Position numbers and translations under genes: made by a program. The notes beneath the pieces are model-generated. The model ran no database searches and was not told the origin of the DNA. It saw only the letters and a program-made list of their open reading frames with translations. Source: Ornithodoros turicata (Eukaryota; Arthropoda; Arachnida; Ixodida; Argasidae). From it: a stretch of 64,000 nucleotides of DNA. How positions within the stretch are numbered: position 1 is the stretch's first letter; each line of letters starts with the position of its first letter. The DNA lies in NCBI RefSeq assembly GCF_037126465.1, contig NC_088206.1:70745687-70809686 (forward strand), in the 5' to 3' direction. This document shows, piece by piece, positions 35,747-46,606 of the stretch.

Positions 35747-36731
35747 GTTGCGGAGTTGCCACTCTGGAGTTGGAATGATTCCGGAATGATTCCGGATTTA
35801 TTAGAGCCTGGAATGGAATGCAATGGGAATGGTGGAAACTGTCCTAGGAATGGAATGGAATGGGAATGGAATTAGGCCTCTTTTCGCAGTAATGGAATCG
35901 GAATGGTCTGGGTGCTCCGGTGGTAGTTTTGATTTCAACCCACCGGTTTCTGCGCAAGCGCTCTTCGCACACACACACAGTGCGCACCTGCACTTGGGTT
36001 AAGAGCGAAATAGTGTTGAATATTTGGCATGTATAAACGGTGCTTTCTTTGTGCTTCATTTTGAAACCAATAATATGGGGAAGCCCTTCGCGGTCACTCA
36101 GAACTATTTATAGAACAATAACTAACGCGTATTTTCCGCAGCTTCGCATATAATGACAGCACCGCGAAGTTGATTATCAGGCACTTTCTTTCCAGCACCT
36201 CATGTTTGTGTACCGGAGCACACGATATGTTTAGATCAAGCAGGCACAAAAACGGGACAACAAGGAAATAAGGAACCGCACACCACGCTCTGCTTCCTGG
36301 TTCCTTGTCCTGTTTTTGTGCCTGCTCGATCTAAACATGTTCGATATCCAACTATCCCAATTCAAGACTTTAGTACACACGAATATCCCTGATCAGCAAG
36401 ATTGCTCACATGTCCAAATTATAACAAAAAAAATCACAATTTGCAGTGCTTCGATGTTGTTGTGATGTTAGGAACCTACTCGCACTTTGTTTTTGTGATT
36501 TTTCCGTACTTGGTAACGCCAACCTCCTCTAGCACTGCTGGGCTAGCCGGCACAGTTACCTGTACTTCTTTCTGAGCGATGGAGTTAAAGAAATGGAGTG
36601 GAGTTACAGAGTCATTCGAGGAGTGGGAATTGATCACACCTTTCCATTCCTATAGGAACTGAAAGGAATGGAATTATCACAAATCTCCATTCCTCGGGAT
36701 GGAAATGGAATGGTTGGCACCATTCCGTAAC
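35747..36731. mobile_element. possible element with GGAATG-rich arms
   Basis: GTTGCGGAGTTGCC at the left and GTTACGGAATGGTGCC read inward from the right could be inverted termini. Each is followed inward by runs of GGAATGG or its complement (35775-35905; 36600-36715). The foldback at 36228-36337 sits inside. The terminal match is short, so the boundaries are uncertain. Confidence 0.35.
36228..36337. repeat. foldback, about 40-bp arms
   Basis: TGTTTAGATCAAGCAGGCAC and AAAAACGGGACAA are mirrored by TTGTCCTGTTTTTGTGCCTG and CTCGATCTAAACA, with AAGGAAC/GTTCCTT words at the loop. Confidence 0.8.
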
Positions 36732-37605
36732 CCTGATGTAAACTACTACATAAAAGCTTGCGAATATTAAACATGGCGTCACCGTTGTATTTCCTGCATA
36801 TCACGTATTTAGAAAGGCGAAGAAACGTGAATTTCTTCTAACGGGCTAACATTAAGTCAAAATTACTAGCGGTTTCACCAACTGACTAACTGTGCCCCTC
36901 TTTATAAACGCCTCGAATAACAAAATCGAATATATATTAGTAAGCAATCAAGATTACATTATATATATATTTTTTTGTCACAGTTCACTTCAATCGGATT
37001 CTAATACGTACTACAAACGCGCATGGTTTGCGCTTAACATGCATTGCGAAAGATGCACTTAAAAAAGAAGAATGTAACAGATGTTCTGGAGGCTACATGA
37101 AAAAAAAAAAACAGAAAAAAGTATCGTTCATTCTCTGACAAGTAGAATACCTCCATTGTTCGCGTAAATGAAAAAAAAAAAACCGCTTTTTCTTCGTCTC
37201 TTTTTATCTCCAGCGTAACTGACAGGAACGTGAGGTCATCGTAGTCCCCTCAAATTAATCGAGCCTTAATTGAATGACCGAGAGACACGATAGGCATACT
37301 ACCGTGCCATCCCGCTTAGCACATAAAGCGTATAATTTCATTAACCGGGAGTGTCCCCTCTGTCCATCGATTGGCCAACGAAGCGAGCATGCCGCACGGT
37401 GTTCATGGTAACTTCATGCTCGTGCATGTTGACTTTTTTCTTATTATTATTCGAAGCTCCAGTGAAGCCGCGATGTATTCGTGCGAGATAATTTACCAAA
37501 AAGTGAAACATTTGCTCAGGTCACACGGCAGTTTGTTCAGAAGTTCTGTCGGGAATACTTTATATATATAGAAGCTTAGGAGGGCGGTTGACCACGAGAA
37601 TGAAA

Positions 37606-37852
37606 TAAGCAGGAAAAATCAGAAGACGACAAAGAGCTTACAGGAAAACACAAAGGGGAGTTTATTAACACATATAGGGATAGGGGTCGACGTTTCGGCA
37701 GTCAGCGCTGCCTTCGACGGGACTCGAAGACAGCGGGCCATCGAAGGCAGCGCTGACTGCCAAAACGTCGACCCCTACCCCTATATGCGTTAATAAACTA
37801 CCCTTTGTGTTTTCCTGTAAGCTCTTTGTCGTCTTCTGATTTTTCCTGCTTA
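37606..37852. mobile_element. foldback with 111-bp arms, Penelope-like
   Basis: Positions 37606-37716 pair with 37742-37852 around a 25-base loop, with few mismatches; TA runs flank both sides. Each arm carries GGCAGCGCTGACTGCC followed by GAAACGTCGACC (changed to AAAACGTCGACC in the right arm). A short hairpin followed by GAAACGTC resembles the stem II and GAAA core of hammerhead ribozymes that Penelope-like elements are known to carry. The upstream CUGAUGA core is degenerate (CCGTCGA). Assignment to Penelope-like elements is an inference. Confidence 0.65.
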
Positions 37853-37884
37853 TATATATATTCCGTATTCGCACCGCCGACCAA

Positions 37885-38030
37885 CGGTGGCCAGACGTGG
37901 ACAGATGGAGAGACGACAGGAGGAAGGAGTGGGAGAGAGTGGTGCTAATATGTGTCCTTGGGCGAGTTCACGTTAAACCCGCCTTTCCAGAAAGAGATGG
38001 CGCTACCGCTCGGCTAACTGGCAAAGTAGT
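37885..38030 (-). mobile_element. SINE fragment
   Basis: GACGTGGACAGATGGAGAGACGACAGGAGGAAGGAGTGGG and ATGTGTCCTTGGGCGAGTTCACG are the 3' half of the element; the rest is decayed. Confidence 0.65.
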
Positions 38031-38589
38031 AACTGCTTGTCAATCATGGCGTCAACCAAAACCATGTGCGTGCTGTCTCAGTTGGTCATAATTGATTGAT
38101 TGACTGATTCGATGAGTCATAGAATTGTACTGCCATCTTTAAGATGTGACAAGCACAATGCTTGCTCATAGAATTAAAGGGTTAATCGGACCTAACATGA
38201 AGTTCATGGAAGCGTCCGAGATGCAACATTGTACTCATCTGTCATCACAGGCTGAAACAAGGTTATTACCGGTGTTCTGTGCCCGAGCAGCGAGATAAGC
38301 ATTGGACTTCTGCTGTGGATTCAGTCGGAAACCGAAACGGAAACCGAAAAAAGCCAAACTTATCCCCCTTGCTGTACTTTGTTTTGCAACTGCTGAACGA
38401 GCATACTACTACCATATTTATCAAAAAGTATTCTGCTCCATAAGTTCACGTAATGTTGCCTCTCACCGCAAAAATATGCAACCAGATACCATGTGGATAC
38501 GAACGGCAGACCACGAATCACAATCGTACTCTTTCGCCGAAGTCCCGATAGAATACGCCACTGTCTTGCGCATGCGCCGTTAACATTTT

Positions 38590-38705
38590 ATGAAATGACC
38601 CACTGTGCCGACATTCGTCTGCTAGAGACTGATGGAGATGCCGGGGGAAACCACAAGCACTGCAGACAGTGGTAGGATTAGAACCTGCTACCTCCCACTG
38701 TTTCG
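38590..38705 (-). mobile_element. SINE fragment
   Basis: CACTGTGCCGACATTCGTCTG, GGGGGAAACCAC, CAGACAGTGGTAGGATTAGAACCTGC and ACCTCCCACTG give the middle and the B-box part. Confidence 0.7.
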
Positions 38706-39138
38706 AGGAGAGAAATAAATAATGGAACGATTGCATGCTACAAAGTTAAGTATTATGTATCGGCAAAATAAGTATTTGGCGAAAATTAAATTAATTACAT
38801 CTTTATTTGGCTACACAGATATGATGGACGATAAAAAGTGTGGTACGATACTACATGAGAGGTATAAATAAGATCAATTAAATCGAATGATGGCCCCCCG
38901 AAGTAAAAAAAGCATTAGCGCAATTTAGCTACCTGCTATTGCTAATATGCGGTTCCCACAGCTACAAGATGTTACTAATACACATGCTAAAATAACTAAC
39001 TTCGAACATAATAGGCATCTTCGATTTGGCTGCACTCGCTGAACTAGTTCAGGCGGTGCAACACATCCGTATTCGTTTTTTCAGAGCCAATCTCGCCCTC
39101 TGCACTCTCGTATTCGTTTTCTAACGTTGCAGCACGAG

Positions 39139-39364
39139 TTATTATTTATTTATTTATCATACCCTCAGGGCGTTAGTTCTGTTCCGAGTTCACGGTCGGC
39201 GCGCGCTTGCTGAATAGGAGGTGCAGTAGGAGCGCACGCGGAGAAGAGACGACGCGAGTCCGCGTCGGTGCCATGGATGTCCGCAACGCGCTGACGGTTC
39301 CTTCCTGCAGCAACGCGGTGTTCATGTATGCGAGGCACCCGTCAATGATGTTGCGTGGGTAGCG
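39139..39364 (-). pseudogene. LINE C-terminal fragment with AATAAAT tail
   Basis: From 39364 the minus strand is open for 63 codons to a TAA at 39175-39173 (RYPRNIIDGCLAYMNTALLQ at the start, KRAPTVNSEQN at the end). A few bases later it runs into GGGTATGATAAATAAATAAATAATAA, a typical short-repeat LINE tail. The frame is intact and lies directly next to the tail, as expected for the last part of a reverse-transcriptase ORF. I cannot name the clade. The copy is 5'-truncated near 39364. Confidence 0.55.
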
Positions 39365-39684
39365 AAAATGCGGTTATATTTTGAGACCTAACGGAACGAA
39401 AGCATCGGAAGCATATACACTTGTCTTTACGGCGCTGGAAAAAATGCGCAAACTTTGGTGCGGCTCTTTCTCTCTCTCTCTTTTCATAAAATTACACAGC
39501 GATGAAGGACAGAGTTTGAAAAACGAGAACTCGTGTCCGTGATATCCGTCCACAACGTTGTCGTTATAGCCAGGAACACAACTGCGATCTCCCTTCCGTT
39601 TCGCGCAAGCAAGTTGAATGAATAACCCGTCGTTGTTGTCGGAACCCAGCAGCTCCAAAGCTGCCTAAAATTACAGAGCCATAA

Positions 39685-40084
39685 CCACGACCTACTAGAT
39701 TATAACGACCATGTCACAATCGGCAACCCCTATGAGGAGCCCGTCCGCACGATCCGCTAGGGGCGCTACTCATCGGTACGCCACGATTGGACGATGGAAA
39801 TTTGAATTCTGAACGCGCAGAAGTGTATGTACGACTACCGTAGCAGACGACAACGCTAGCTCCTATGAAAACGCGTAGAATGATGATGATAGTCAACCTT
39901 AGAACGAAACACCTGTGGAACTCCACCGCTTGTACAGAAAGCTGAGGTAAGCTGAAGTACAAAGTATCGTAGAAGTTGAGGAAGCAATAACTGGGACGAT
40001 GAGAAGCGCCACCGCTACCTTCCAAAAATGCGGCGCTGGGAAGGGGTGCCCACGACATGGTCGTCATAATCTAGTAGGTCGTGG
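39685..40084. mobile_element. 400-bp inverted-repeat element with 6-bp target duplication
   Basis: CCACGACCTACTAGATTATA...CGACCATGTC at the left is mirrored at 40051-40084, about 34 bp with few mismatches. Both sides are flanked by CCATAA (39679-39684 and 40085-40090). The interior lacks a transposase frame. The superfamily is not identified. Confidence 0.75.
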
Positions 40085-40090
40085 CCATAA

Positions 40091-41660
40091 CAAACAATTA
40101 CAATAATAGTAAAGCGAACGATGCACGAGACACACATACATGAAAGGAAGGCAAGCGTAAAGAACATGACAGTGGCGGCGCTGCGGATAGCGGACAACCA
40201 GTTTACACCTGCGACTGCGTTTTGGAACCGACCGCGCAGCGCTAGTGCTGAACCTACACTTGTACTTGCTCAACCGGCAGAGTGCGCTCTTGCACCACAT
40301 CGACACTCCCCTGAACTGGTGCCGGAGGTGCAGCTCGTATCGAACAGGACGTAATATTTGGTAAAGTTCGGCTTCTTTTTTTTTTCCTTTCTTCCAGTGA
40401 ACTCCGAAGCTTCCAAAAATGAAATTGTCACTTTTTTTTTTTTTCTGATCTGCCGAGCAAGATATCCGTATTCGCCCTCAGTTGCTAGAAGCGCAAAGAA
40501 AGTGACATGGTAGATGTCGGGCGGATTACAAACGAGGCTCCATCAGTCGTCTTGGTAAGTTGACATCCGGGAACTCATAGATTACATCTGAAAGTATCAT
40601 ACTCCGCGGAAGAAGCATTTGGCCAACACCCGCGGGGTTTGATATCTCGCGCCAGCAGACGACAAAAAAAAAGAAAATGAAAGACACGTATAAAGTATAC
40701 AGTATTAAAAAACGAGGGCCGGGAACGAAGAGGTAGAGGAACGAGAGTTGCGACTTGGGATTTCTCTCATGGTTGCCAGAAAATGGGTTGCCATCCGTCT
40801 TCGGGCGGATTTGGCAAAATGACAGAAGCCGCATGCTACGCTAGGCTCCGCATCCATAGTCTGCTAGTTATTACGAGAAGCTCGCCTTGTTTTTTTTTTT
40901 TTTATGATTGGCTGAGGCTTTCCGCTGCACTCGCGACCGTGGCGACACGACGGGACAAGCGGGTAATGATGAAGTACTAGGTGGGGAAGAGCGGATGATG
41001 GTGGCGTGATTTTTGTCGCTCTGTGCTCCGTGTCATTACATTCGAGCAGTCTTGGCACTAGTCACTAAGAAAAGTAGCTAAGTAAGAGTTACTGCACAAA
41101 TAACGTAGCTTAGTTACAGTTGCTCTTCAGGAATAGTAACTAGTTAGGTCACTGTTCGAGTAACTTTCCAGTTACTTTCCAAATCAGCAAGGAGAGAGAT
41201 GCGAGTTGAACGAAAATTTATTTTTATGAGCTTATCAGCTACTTGTACAAGTTATATTTGCAAATATATGTATGTTGTAAATTCCAAGTCAGATTTAAAA
41301 AAAAAAGGACAGACGTGCCTACACGCTTCGTGAATTAATGTCGCAGGACTGTGCAGCGATAGTCCGTTAACCTTGAGTGCATGATCAACGCAGTTTAAAA
41401 ATTACCCGAAGGTGTTCCTTCATGTTCAATGTAGACGTCTCACGCGCAGAGTAAGTCCTACTGCCTGTCCTGCATCGAACTTTCAGACTGCTAGCTTCGC
41501 TAGAGACCAGATGAAATGTATCCCAAATGTACCCCGATACACAGGGCAAGGGAGCTTCTCCTGTACTTCCTGTTTTTCATCCATTTTGAATCTAATAAGT
41601 CCCATGCGCACTAAATTTACTTCAGTCACGAACCCAATCTCTACCCGAGGAGTACAACAT
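40091..41660. other. spacer; TAACT-rich hAT-like remnant at its end
   Basis: Between 41070 and 41180 AGTTACT, TAACTAGTTA and GTAACTTTCCAGTTACTTT words recur, as in the subterminal regions of hAT elements that begin CAGTGTTGGGCAAGTTACT. No terminus could be fixed. A T run lies at 40430-40445. Confidence 0.35.
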
Positions 41661-41822
41661 CTTGGCCCAAGATTGGACCAATACTGGGTCGGTATTGCAA
41701 ACATTGGACCAATATTGGCAATGTCGGTTCAAGACTGGACCAATATTGGTCCAATGTTTGCAACACCGGCCCAGTATTGGTCCAACCTTGAACCGACATT
41801 GCCAATATTGGTCCAATATTGG
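41661..41822. repeat. CCAATATTGG palindromic array
   Basis: Two blocks (CCAATACTGGGTCGGTATTGCAAACATT and CAATATTGGCAATGTCGGTTCAAGACTGG) are each followed by their reverse complements, so the segment folds around 41745 (GGACCAATATTGGTCC). The self-complementary word TTGGTCCAA/CCAATATTGG occurs about ten times. Similar translations on both strands follow from this symmetry. Confidence 0.8.
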
Positions 41823-42009
41823 GAAAAGATGTGCTGCTTGGGTGATTTGACACCCCGTTACGAGACTACACTTCCTCATTGCGGCTTGCGAGAATAGCCT
41901 CAAATAGAGGTTTTTGTCTCCGATTGTGGGTGCTAGCCCTTCTCCTCCCAGCAAGGCGTCGCCGCCACCTTCCTTCTTTTCATTCGCTGCGGGCGGTTGT
42001 GTGTTGTGT

Positions 42010-42300
42010 AAGAAGCAAGAACAAATAGCTTTCGATGACTGTAAAGGTAACCAGATGTCAAAGCGAACGGTGTACGAATGGTGCAGATATTTTGGCGAAG
42101 GTGAGCTCGGGACCTCGTCAAGCTGCCCCGAGCAGCTTTTTGCCCCGAGTCTCCGCACTGTTACAGTGAAATAAAGATTTGATTTGATTTGATTTGATAT
42201 GGTGACGAATGAGTCACACGGACGCGTTCGTCCTACCGCAGTCACACCAGTGAGCATCGCAGCTAGACGTAGAGCAAGCCATCCTCGAGGGTCGTGCAAG
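42010..42300 (+). pseudogene. mariner transposase N-terminal fragment, interrupted
   Basis: The plus strand encodes MSKRTVYEWCRYFGEG, the helix-turn-helix part of a mariner transposase, then is broken by a LINE tail (about 42102-42196). It resumes with MVTNESHGRVRPTAVTPV, and after a 1-base shift with EQAILEG. Similarity ends near 42300, where the oppositely oriented copy begins. The catalytic domain is absent. Confidence 0.75.
42102..42196 (+). mobile_element. LINE 3' tail inserted in a mariner copy
   Basis: TGTTACAGTGAAATAAAGATTTGATTTGATTTGAT is a LINE 3' end with a GATTT repeat tail, about 95 bp in all, sitting between the codons for FGEG and VTNE of the mariner. Confidence 0.7.
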
Positions 42301-43129
42301 GTTAACCGATACTTTTATTTCGTTAAATACAGTGGAAACTTCAGGAAGGATAAAACTACGTCGGTTTTCAAAGTATTCACCGTGCGCATGTAGACACCGC
42401 TGCCATCGCTGTGGCAATCATTTGATGCCTTTGGCGTACAAAGAAGTGAACTGCTGTCGTAGCCGCCGCAGGACATCTCTCTGGAGGGCATCATCTGTGT
42501 GGTACATCTTTCCCCCGAGGCGTTCTTTAAGGGGCCCAAACAAATGGTAATTGCTTGGGGCTATAAATCTGGGCTGGCAGAGGTATGGGGCAAACCCTCC
42601 CAGCGCGTCTCGGCCGGGGTTCTACCGTTAAGTTCGCCGTGTGAGGCTATGCATGGTCATGAAGTAGCATGACCCTTCCGGACAACATCGCAGGTCTTTT
42701 CTTGCGAATTGCGTGCTCACGGCACCCTTTCTCAACGAGGAGTACTGCCGTGACCTCTTGCTACAAGACGTCCACATGGATGACACTCCGCATGTCCCAG
42801 GAGACAGTTTCCATGGACTTCCCAGCAGACGGCTGCTTCTTGCTTTTCTTTGACAGCGAGGAAGCCTTACGTCGTCATTCCGTGCTGCTGCTTTTTGCCT
42901 GTGGGGCTAAATGATGCACCCGGGTTTCATCGCACGTGATGATTGATTGCTAAAGTTCGTCCCCCTCGGATTGAAACCGTTTCTGCAGCTGCTCAGAGAC
43001 TGCCATGCGCGCTCCCTCCTGGTGATAAGTGAGGTGTCAAGGAACCCATCCTGCACAGGATTTGCGGAACAGTAAGTGTTCGTGAATGATTGTCTCCACA
43101 CTGACGACACTAATATTACGCTGGGCTGA

Positions 43130-43700
43130 AATGGCCCGAACTGGTTACTCGGCGGTTCTAAGAGAATGGCTTGATCAACGCCTGCGATCTTCACTAGCGT
43201 GGCTGCAGTCGGACGAACGTGTCCGCATTGTTTATTCGTCACAATATCCCGTCCTTCTCCAAAATATCCCAAAATGTCCCAAAAATGGCCCAAACTGGTT
43301 ACTCGCCGGTTCTACAGAATGGCTTGCTCAACGCCTGCGATCTTCACTGGCGTGACTGCAGTCGGGCGAACGTGTCCATATCGTTCATTCGTCACCATAT
43401 CCCGTCCTTCTCCGAAATATCCCCAAAATGTCCCAAACTGGTTACTCGCCGGTTCTAGAGAATGGCCTGCTCAACGCCTGCGATCTTCACAAGCGTGACT
43501 GCAGTCGGGCGAACGTGTCCATATCGTTCATTCGTAACCTTATCCGGTCCTTCTCCGAAATATTCCCAAAATGTCCCAAACTGGTTACTCGCCGGTTCTA
43601 GAGAATGGCCTGCTCAACGCCTGCCATCTTCACAAGCGTGACTGCAGTCGGACGAACGTGTCCACATTGTTTATTCGTCACCATATTCCGTCTTTCTCCA
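43130..43700 (-). repeat. four-copy tandem amplification inside the mariner HTH region
   Basis: GTTACTCGCCGGTTCTAGAGAATGGC begins at 43144, 43298, 43441 and 43584. The last two intervals are exactly 143 bp; the first is 154 bp because of an extra TCCCAAAA-type stretch. Each unit encodes, in minus orientation, the VTNKQCGHVRPTAVTLVKIAGVDQAIL part of the transposase. Units differ by a few substitutions. Confidence 0.9.
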
Positions 43701-43724
43701 AAATGTCTGCACCATTCGTACACT

Positions 43725-43815
43725 GGATTGGATTGGAAAAAGAAAAATATGGAGAGGTTAGTCCCGACCGAGTCAGAACTGGCTACTCCAAACCGCGTTT
43801 GTGGGTGGAAAAAAA
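43725..43815 (-). mobile_element. LINE 3' tail with 11-bp target duplication
   Basis: ATTCGTACACT at 43714-43724 is repeated at 43816-43826. The 91 bp between them read, on the minus strand, as the last part of the same LINE family as 14362-14865 (GGAGTAGCCAGTTCTGACTCGGTCGG...TTTTTCTTTTT) with a CCAAT repeat tail. It splits the codons for VYEW of the mariner. Confidence 0.8.
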
Positions 43816-44222
43816 ATTCGTACACTCTTCCTTTTGACATCGTTCGTTCCCCATAGGGTGCCAGTAAGCTCTGCAAAATCTCAGCTACTTTTTCGTTCTC
43901 TTTCACAAGGAACTTGATTATACATCGCTGTTCCCGAGCTACAGACTGCTCGCCGCCATCACAGCTGCAGCTGACCCCAGGAGGACCGCACTTCGTCCTC
44001 CGAAATATTCAATTACTCACCGATTTTCCTCGAGCAAAAGACTCGGTCAACCACAAACGACCCTTGTAGTTCAGTCCTTGAGAACCTTTAAAAAGTTTTA
44101 TTTGTAGTATATTGTTCTATACCGATACCTATTTTGACAGTTTTATATGTATACTACGTTTTATGACCGCAGTGCGTCACCCCTCAGACTTATGCTGTTG
44201 GTGAACATGGGAAAATACATGC

Positions 44223-44261
44223 ATTATTATTATTATTATTATTACTATTATTATTATTATT
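44223..44261 (+). repeat. ATT microsatellite
   Basis: About thirteen ATT units with one ACT interruption. Confidence 0.95.
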
Positions 44262-44889
44262 GTATTACTGCTTGTCGGAAATTGGACTATATGTCAGGGT
44301 GTCTTAATAATACTACAAAATGTCAACCACGATATAACATTCGTACCAAATTTACAAATAACCCCGGAAAGTCGTAACTCTCAGAACCTGGCGTAAAATC
44401 AGCAACAAAGGTTCGAATATAAGTGTAGTTATTTTCCTTCTCTACACCGAATATCACTGGTCACCCTATGCCTATGGGATTCCTCACATACACTGACACA
44501 CTGTAAAGCAAATGAAAGCAGCACGGAGGGAAGAACAGCCCGCGTGACAGCATCGCATTATCAGACAAACGAGGTTGTCACGGCGCCCATCATCTTCGGT
44601 GACAGAATACAGCTCGAATTCTACACGATGGACTCTAGTGTCGGAACTTTGCGGGTAGAAAGGGTTGTCCTTCGATTGACAGATTGCGTTGATCGATTTA
44701 TCGATCGCAGCACAGAGAAAGAGGATGTTCTTTCTTAACATGGCCCAGAGGTAGTAAGAGCGCATAGCATAGTAATGTGTTGTCTTCGCTGAAGTAAATA
44801 AACCGCAGTCAAACAATTGATGCCACTTAATATACAAATTGTAAATATAGTATAGGACAGGAGAAGCATCCACGAACAGATTATAAATG

Positions 44890-45110
44890 AATATAATAAC
44901 AATTGAATTAATTCAACGAATTAATTCAATTAAGCAATTCAATGAATTCATTCACTGTTACTGAACATGGTTCAATTAATGAAATTGAATTCGTGAATCT
45001 AATGAATATGATATTAATGATAATTGGTGGTTTACTTCGCGAGACAACTACGATAATGAAAGACGCTTTAATTTAAACTATAATTTAAATTTAGATTACA
45101 ATTTAAGGTT
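44890..45110. repeat. AATTCAATGAAT-rich low-complexity stretch
   Basis: Self-complementary words (TTGAATTAATTCAACGAATT, GAATTCATTC, TAATTTAAATTTAGATTA) fill about 220 bp. It is A/T-rich, with no coding potential. Confidence 0.7.
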
Positions 45111-45704
45111 AATAATACGATAAATGTAATCTATAAAACCGCTTCCAAAAACCAGCCATGAGCGGTGCGGTGTGACCCTGAAAGCACGCCCCCACGTCCT
45201 GGTGTGACGTAGCAGCCCCGTGGTCTCATTTCCCCAATGAATGTTCGTCTCCCATAACGGCTTCCGTACCTGAATGCTGAGAGAGAGGGGGGCGTCTTTG
45301 TTTTTTTTCAATTTCATTCTTCTCACGATTTATTGCAGGCCAACAACCGTGTTGAGCGCTTCCGTGGCTTTATAGTACCACGTGACAGTGCCACTACCAC
45401 GTGATCACCAGAATGCGTTTTGCGGCACGCTGAAACTGTAATCACCAGAGTAACGACGCAAAAACAAAAGACTAAACGGTTTCACAGAGCATTAAAAGGC
45501 TTTCAATAAAAATTTAATAGCATTTTGGGAAGAGCTTCGCCAAAGGTTTGCCTCCCACTGTGACCCAATAAAGTTACGGCATTCAAACGCGTTTGGCGCA
45601 ATGCCCAAAAAAAAATAATTGCCAGCCGCCTTTTATAAAAGTTTATATGTCTTACTAGGAGTGTAAAACTTTACTTCAAATTATGCCGGACACGGTCATT
45701 TGCG

Positions 45705-45965
45705 ATTCTTACACTCGTTGGTGGTAGCAAAGGTCGTGCTAAAGACTCTGAGGTGCTGGGTTCGAATCCTTCCACCATGTCTGAGGTTTTCCACGGGTTT
45801 TCCGAAGACTTTCCAGGCGAATGCGGTCACAGTTCCCCTTGAAGTCGGCCCAGGACGCACACTAACCCCCTCTCCCCACTCCTTCCTGCTGTCCTCTCTC
45901 CATCTGTCCACACCTGTACGCCGCTCATAGCGACAGTTGCTTCGCGGCGCTAACACAGAATCAAT
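45705..45965 (+). mobile_element. SINE, near full length
   Basis: The plus-strand copy has part of the tRNA-like head (GTTGGTGGTAGCAAAGGTCGTG), a perfect B box region (GGGTTCGAATCC), the body (TCTGAGGTTTTCCACGGGTTTTCCGAAGACTTTCC) and the 3' end GCTTCGCGGCGCTAACACAGAATC. Confidence 0.85.
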
Positions 45966-46606
45966 GAAAGTTTTACACTAAAGCGAGTGATAGGCGGCAG
46001 TGGGAGATGTCACGTGCTTACGAGAACCAATAGGGGGCGTCTCAAGCTCTCTCCACTTCGACCTCAGATTTCGGTAGCGTCGACGAAGAACTTTCTTCGA
46101 GAACTTTGTATCTCCCCAACTAGGACACGTAGAAAAATAATTACTCCCTTCCTTGAATACCCTCGCGTGTAGCACAATGCATGCATGACGTAACGAAACA
46201 CATCTATCAAAGTACCAGAACCCATTTTCTTTAGCGTACCTACCCTACAGCAACCGTGTTCTTGAATCGATCGCGGACCTGCAGCCGCAACCGCATTGTA
46301 AACACGCGTGGGAGCCACGGCAGCCGCTTTCTGGACGCATCTATCTTGATGCGAAGGCTTACGTCACAGCGCCGTTCGTCATGCACACGTCCCATATTAT
46401 TCCAGTACACTTCCATCTCTATAATACTCCGTGGTACGGGAGAAAATCTTTCCAGAAGAGTACGTATTACGCAACGGTCCTGATATCGCTTTCATGATGT
46501 CAAGGGCAAGACGACCAAACAGATGGGACATTTCCACCGCCTTTCTCCAGGTCTTTGGTAACGTATGAGAAACGAGAAACTAGAGAAGAACGTCGCTTCT
46601 TTGTCC

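Larger units (their letters stand above)
42310..43910 (-). pseudogene. mariner transposase, nearly full length but decayed
   Basis: The minus strand starts near 43906 with NEKVAEILQSLLAPYGERTM and SKGRVYE, is broken by a LINE tail (43725-43815), continues VYEWCRHFGE and MVTNKQCGHVRPTAVTLVK, passes through a tandem amplification (43130-43700) and goes on to SIITCDETRVHH (first catalytic Asp at 42931-42929; the usual Trp is Arg). Then come LLHDHA*PHTAN (second Asp at 42658-42656), SPDL, and after a 1-base shift APSNYHLFGPLKERLGG, where the third acidic residue is Asn (42552-42550). The C-terminus is LPQRWQRCLHAHGEYFEN. Spacing of the last two catalytic positions matches D34D. Several stops and shifts rule out function. 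Confidence 0.85.

Noticed and set aside
35302..35823. 173-codon minus frame and the overlapping 152-codon plus frame at 35147-35605
   Set aside because: Both strands are open over the same DNA and no domain is seen. A plus-strand ATG with a hydrophobic start (MTSPIVLLILVTLEG) before a GTGTAAGT donor at 35450 was considered as a signal-peptide exon, but there is no second exon to join.
41622..42299. 225-codon minus-strand open frame
   Set aside because: It runs antisense through the CCAATATTGG array, the plus-strand mariner fragment and a LINE tail, which are unrelated units.
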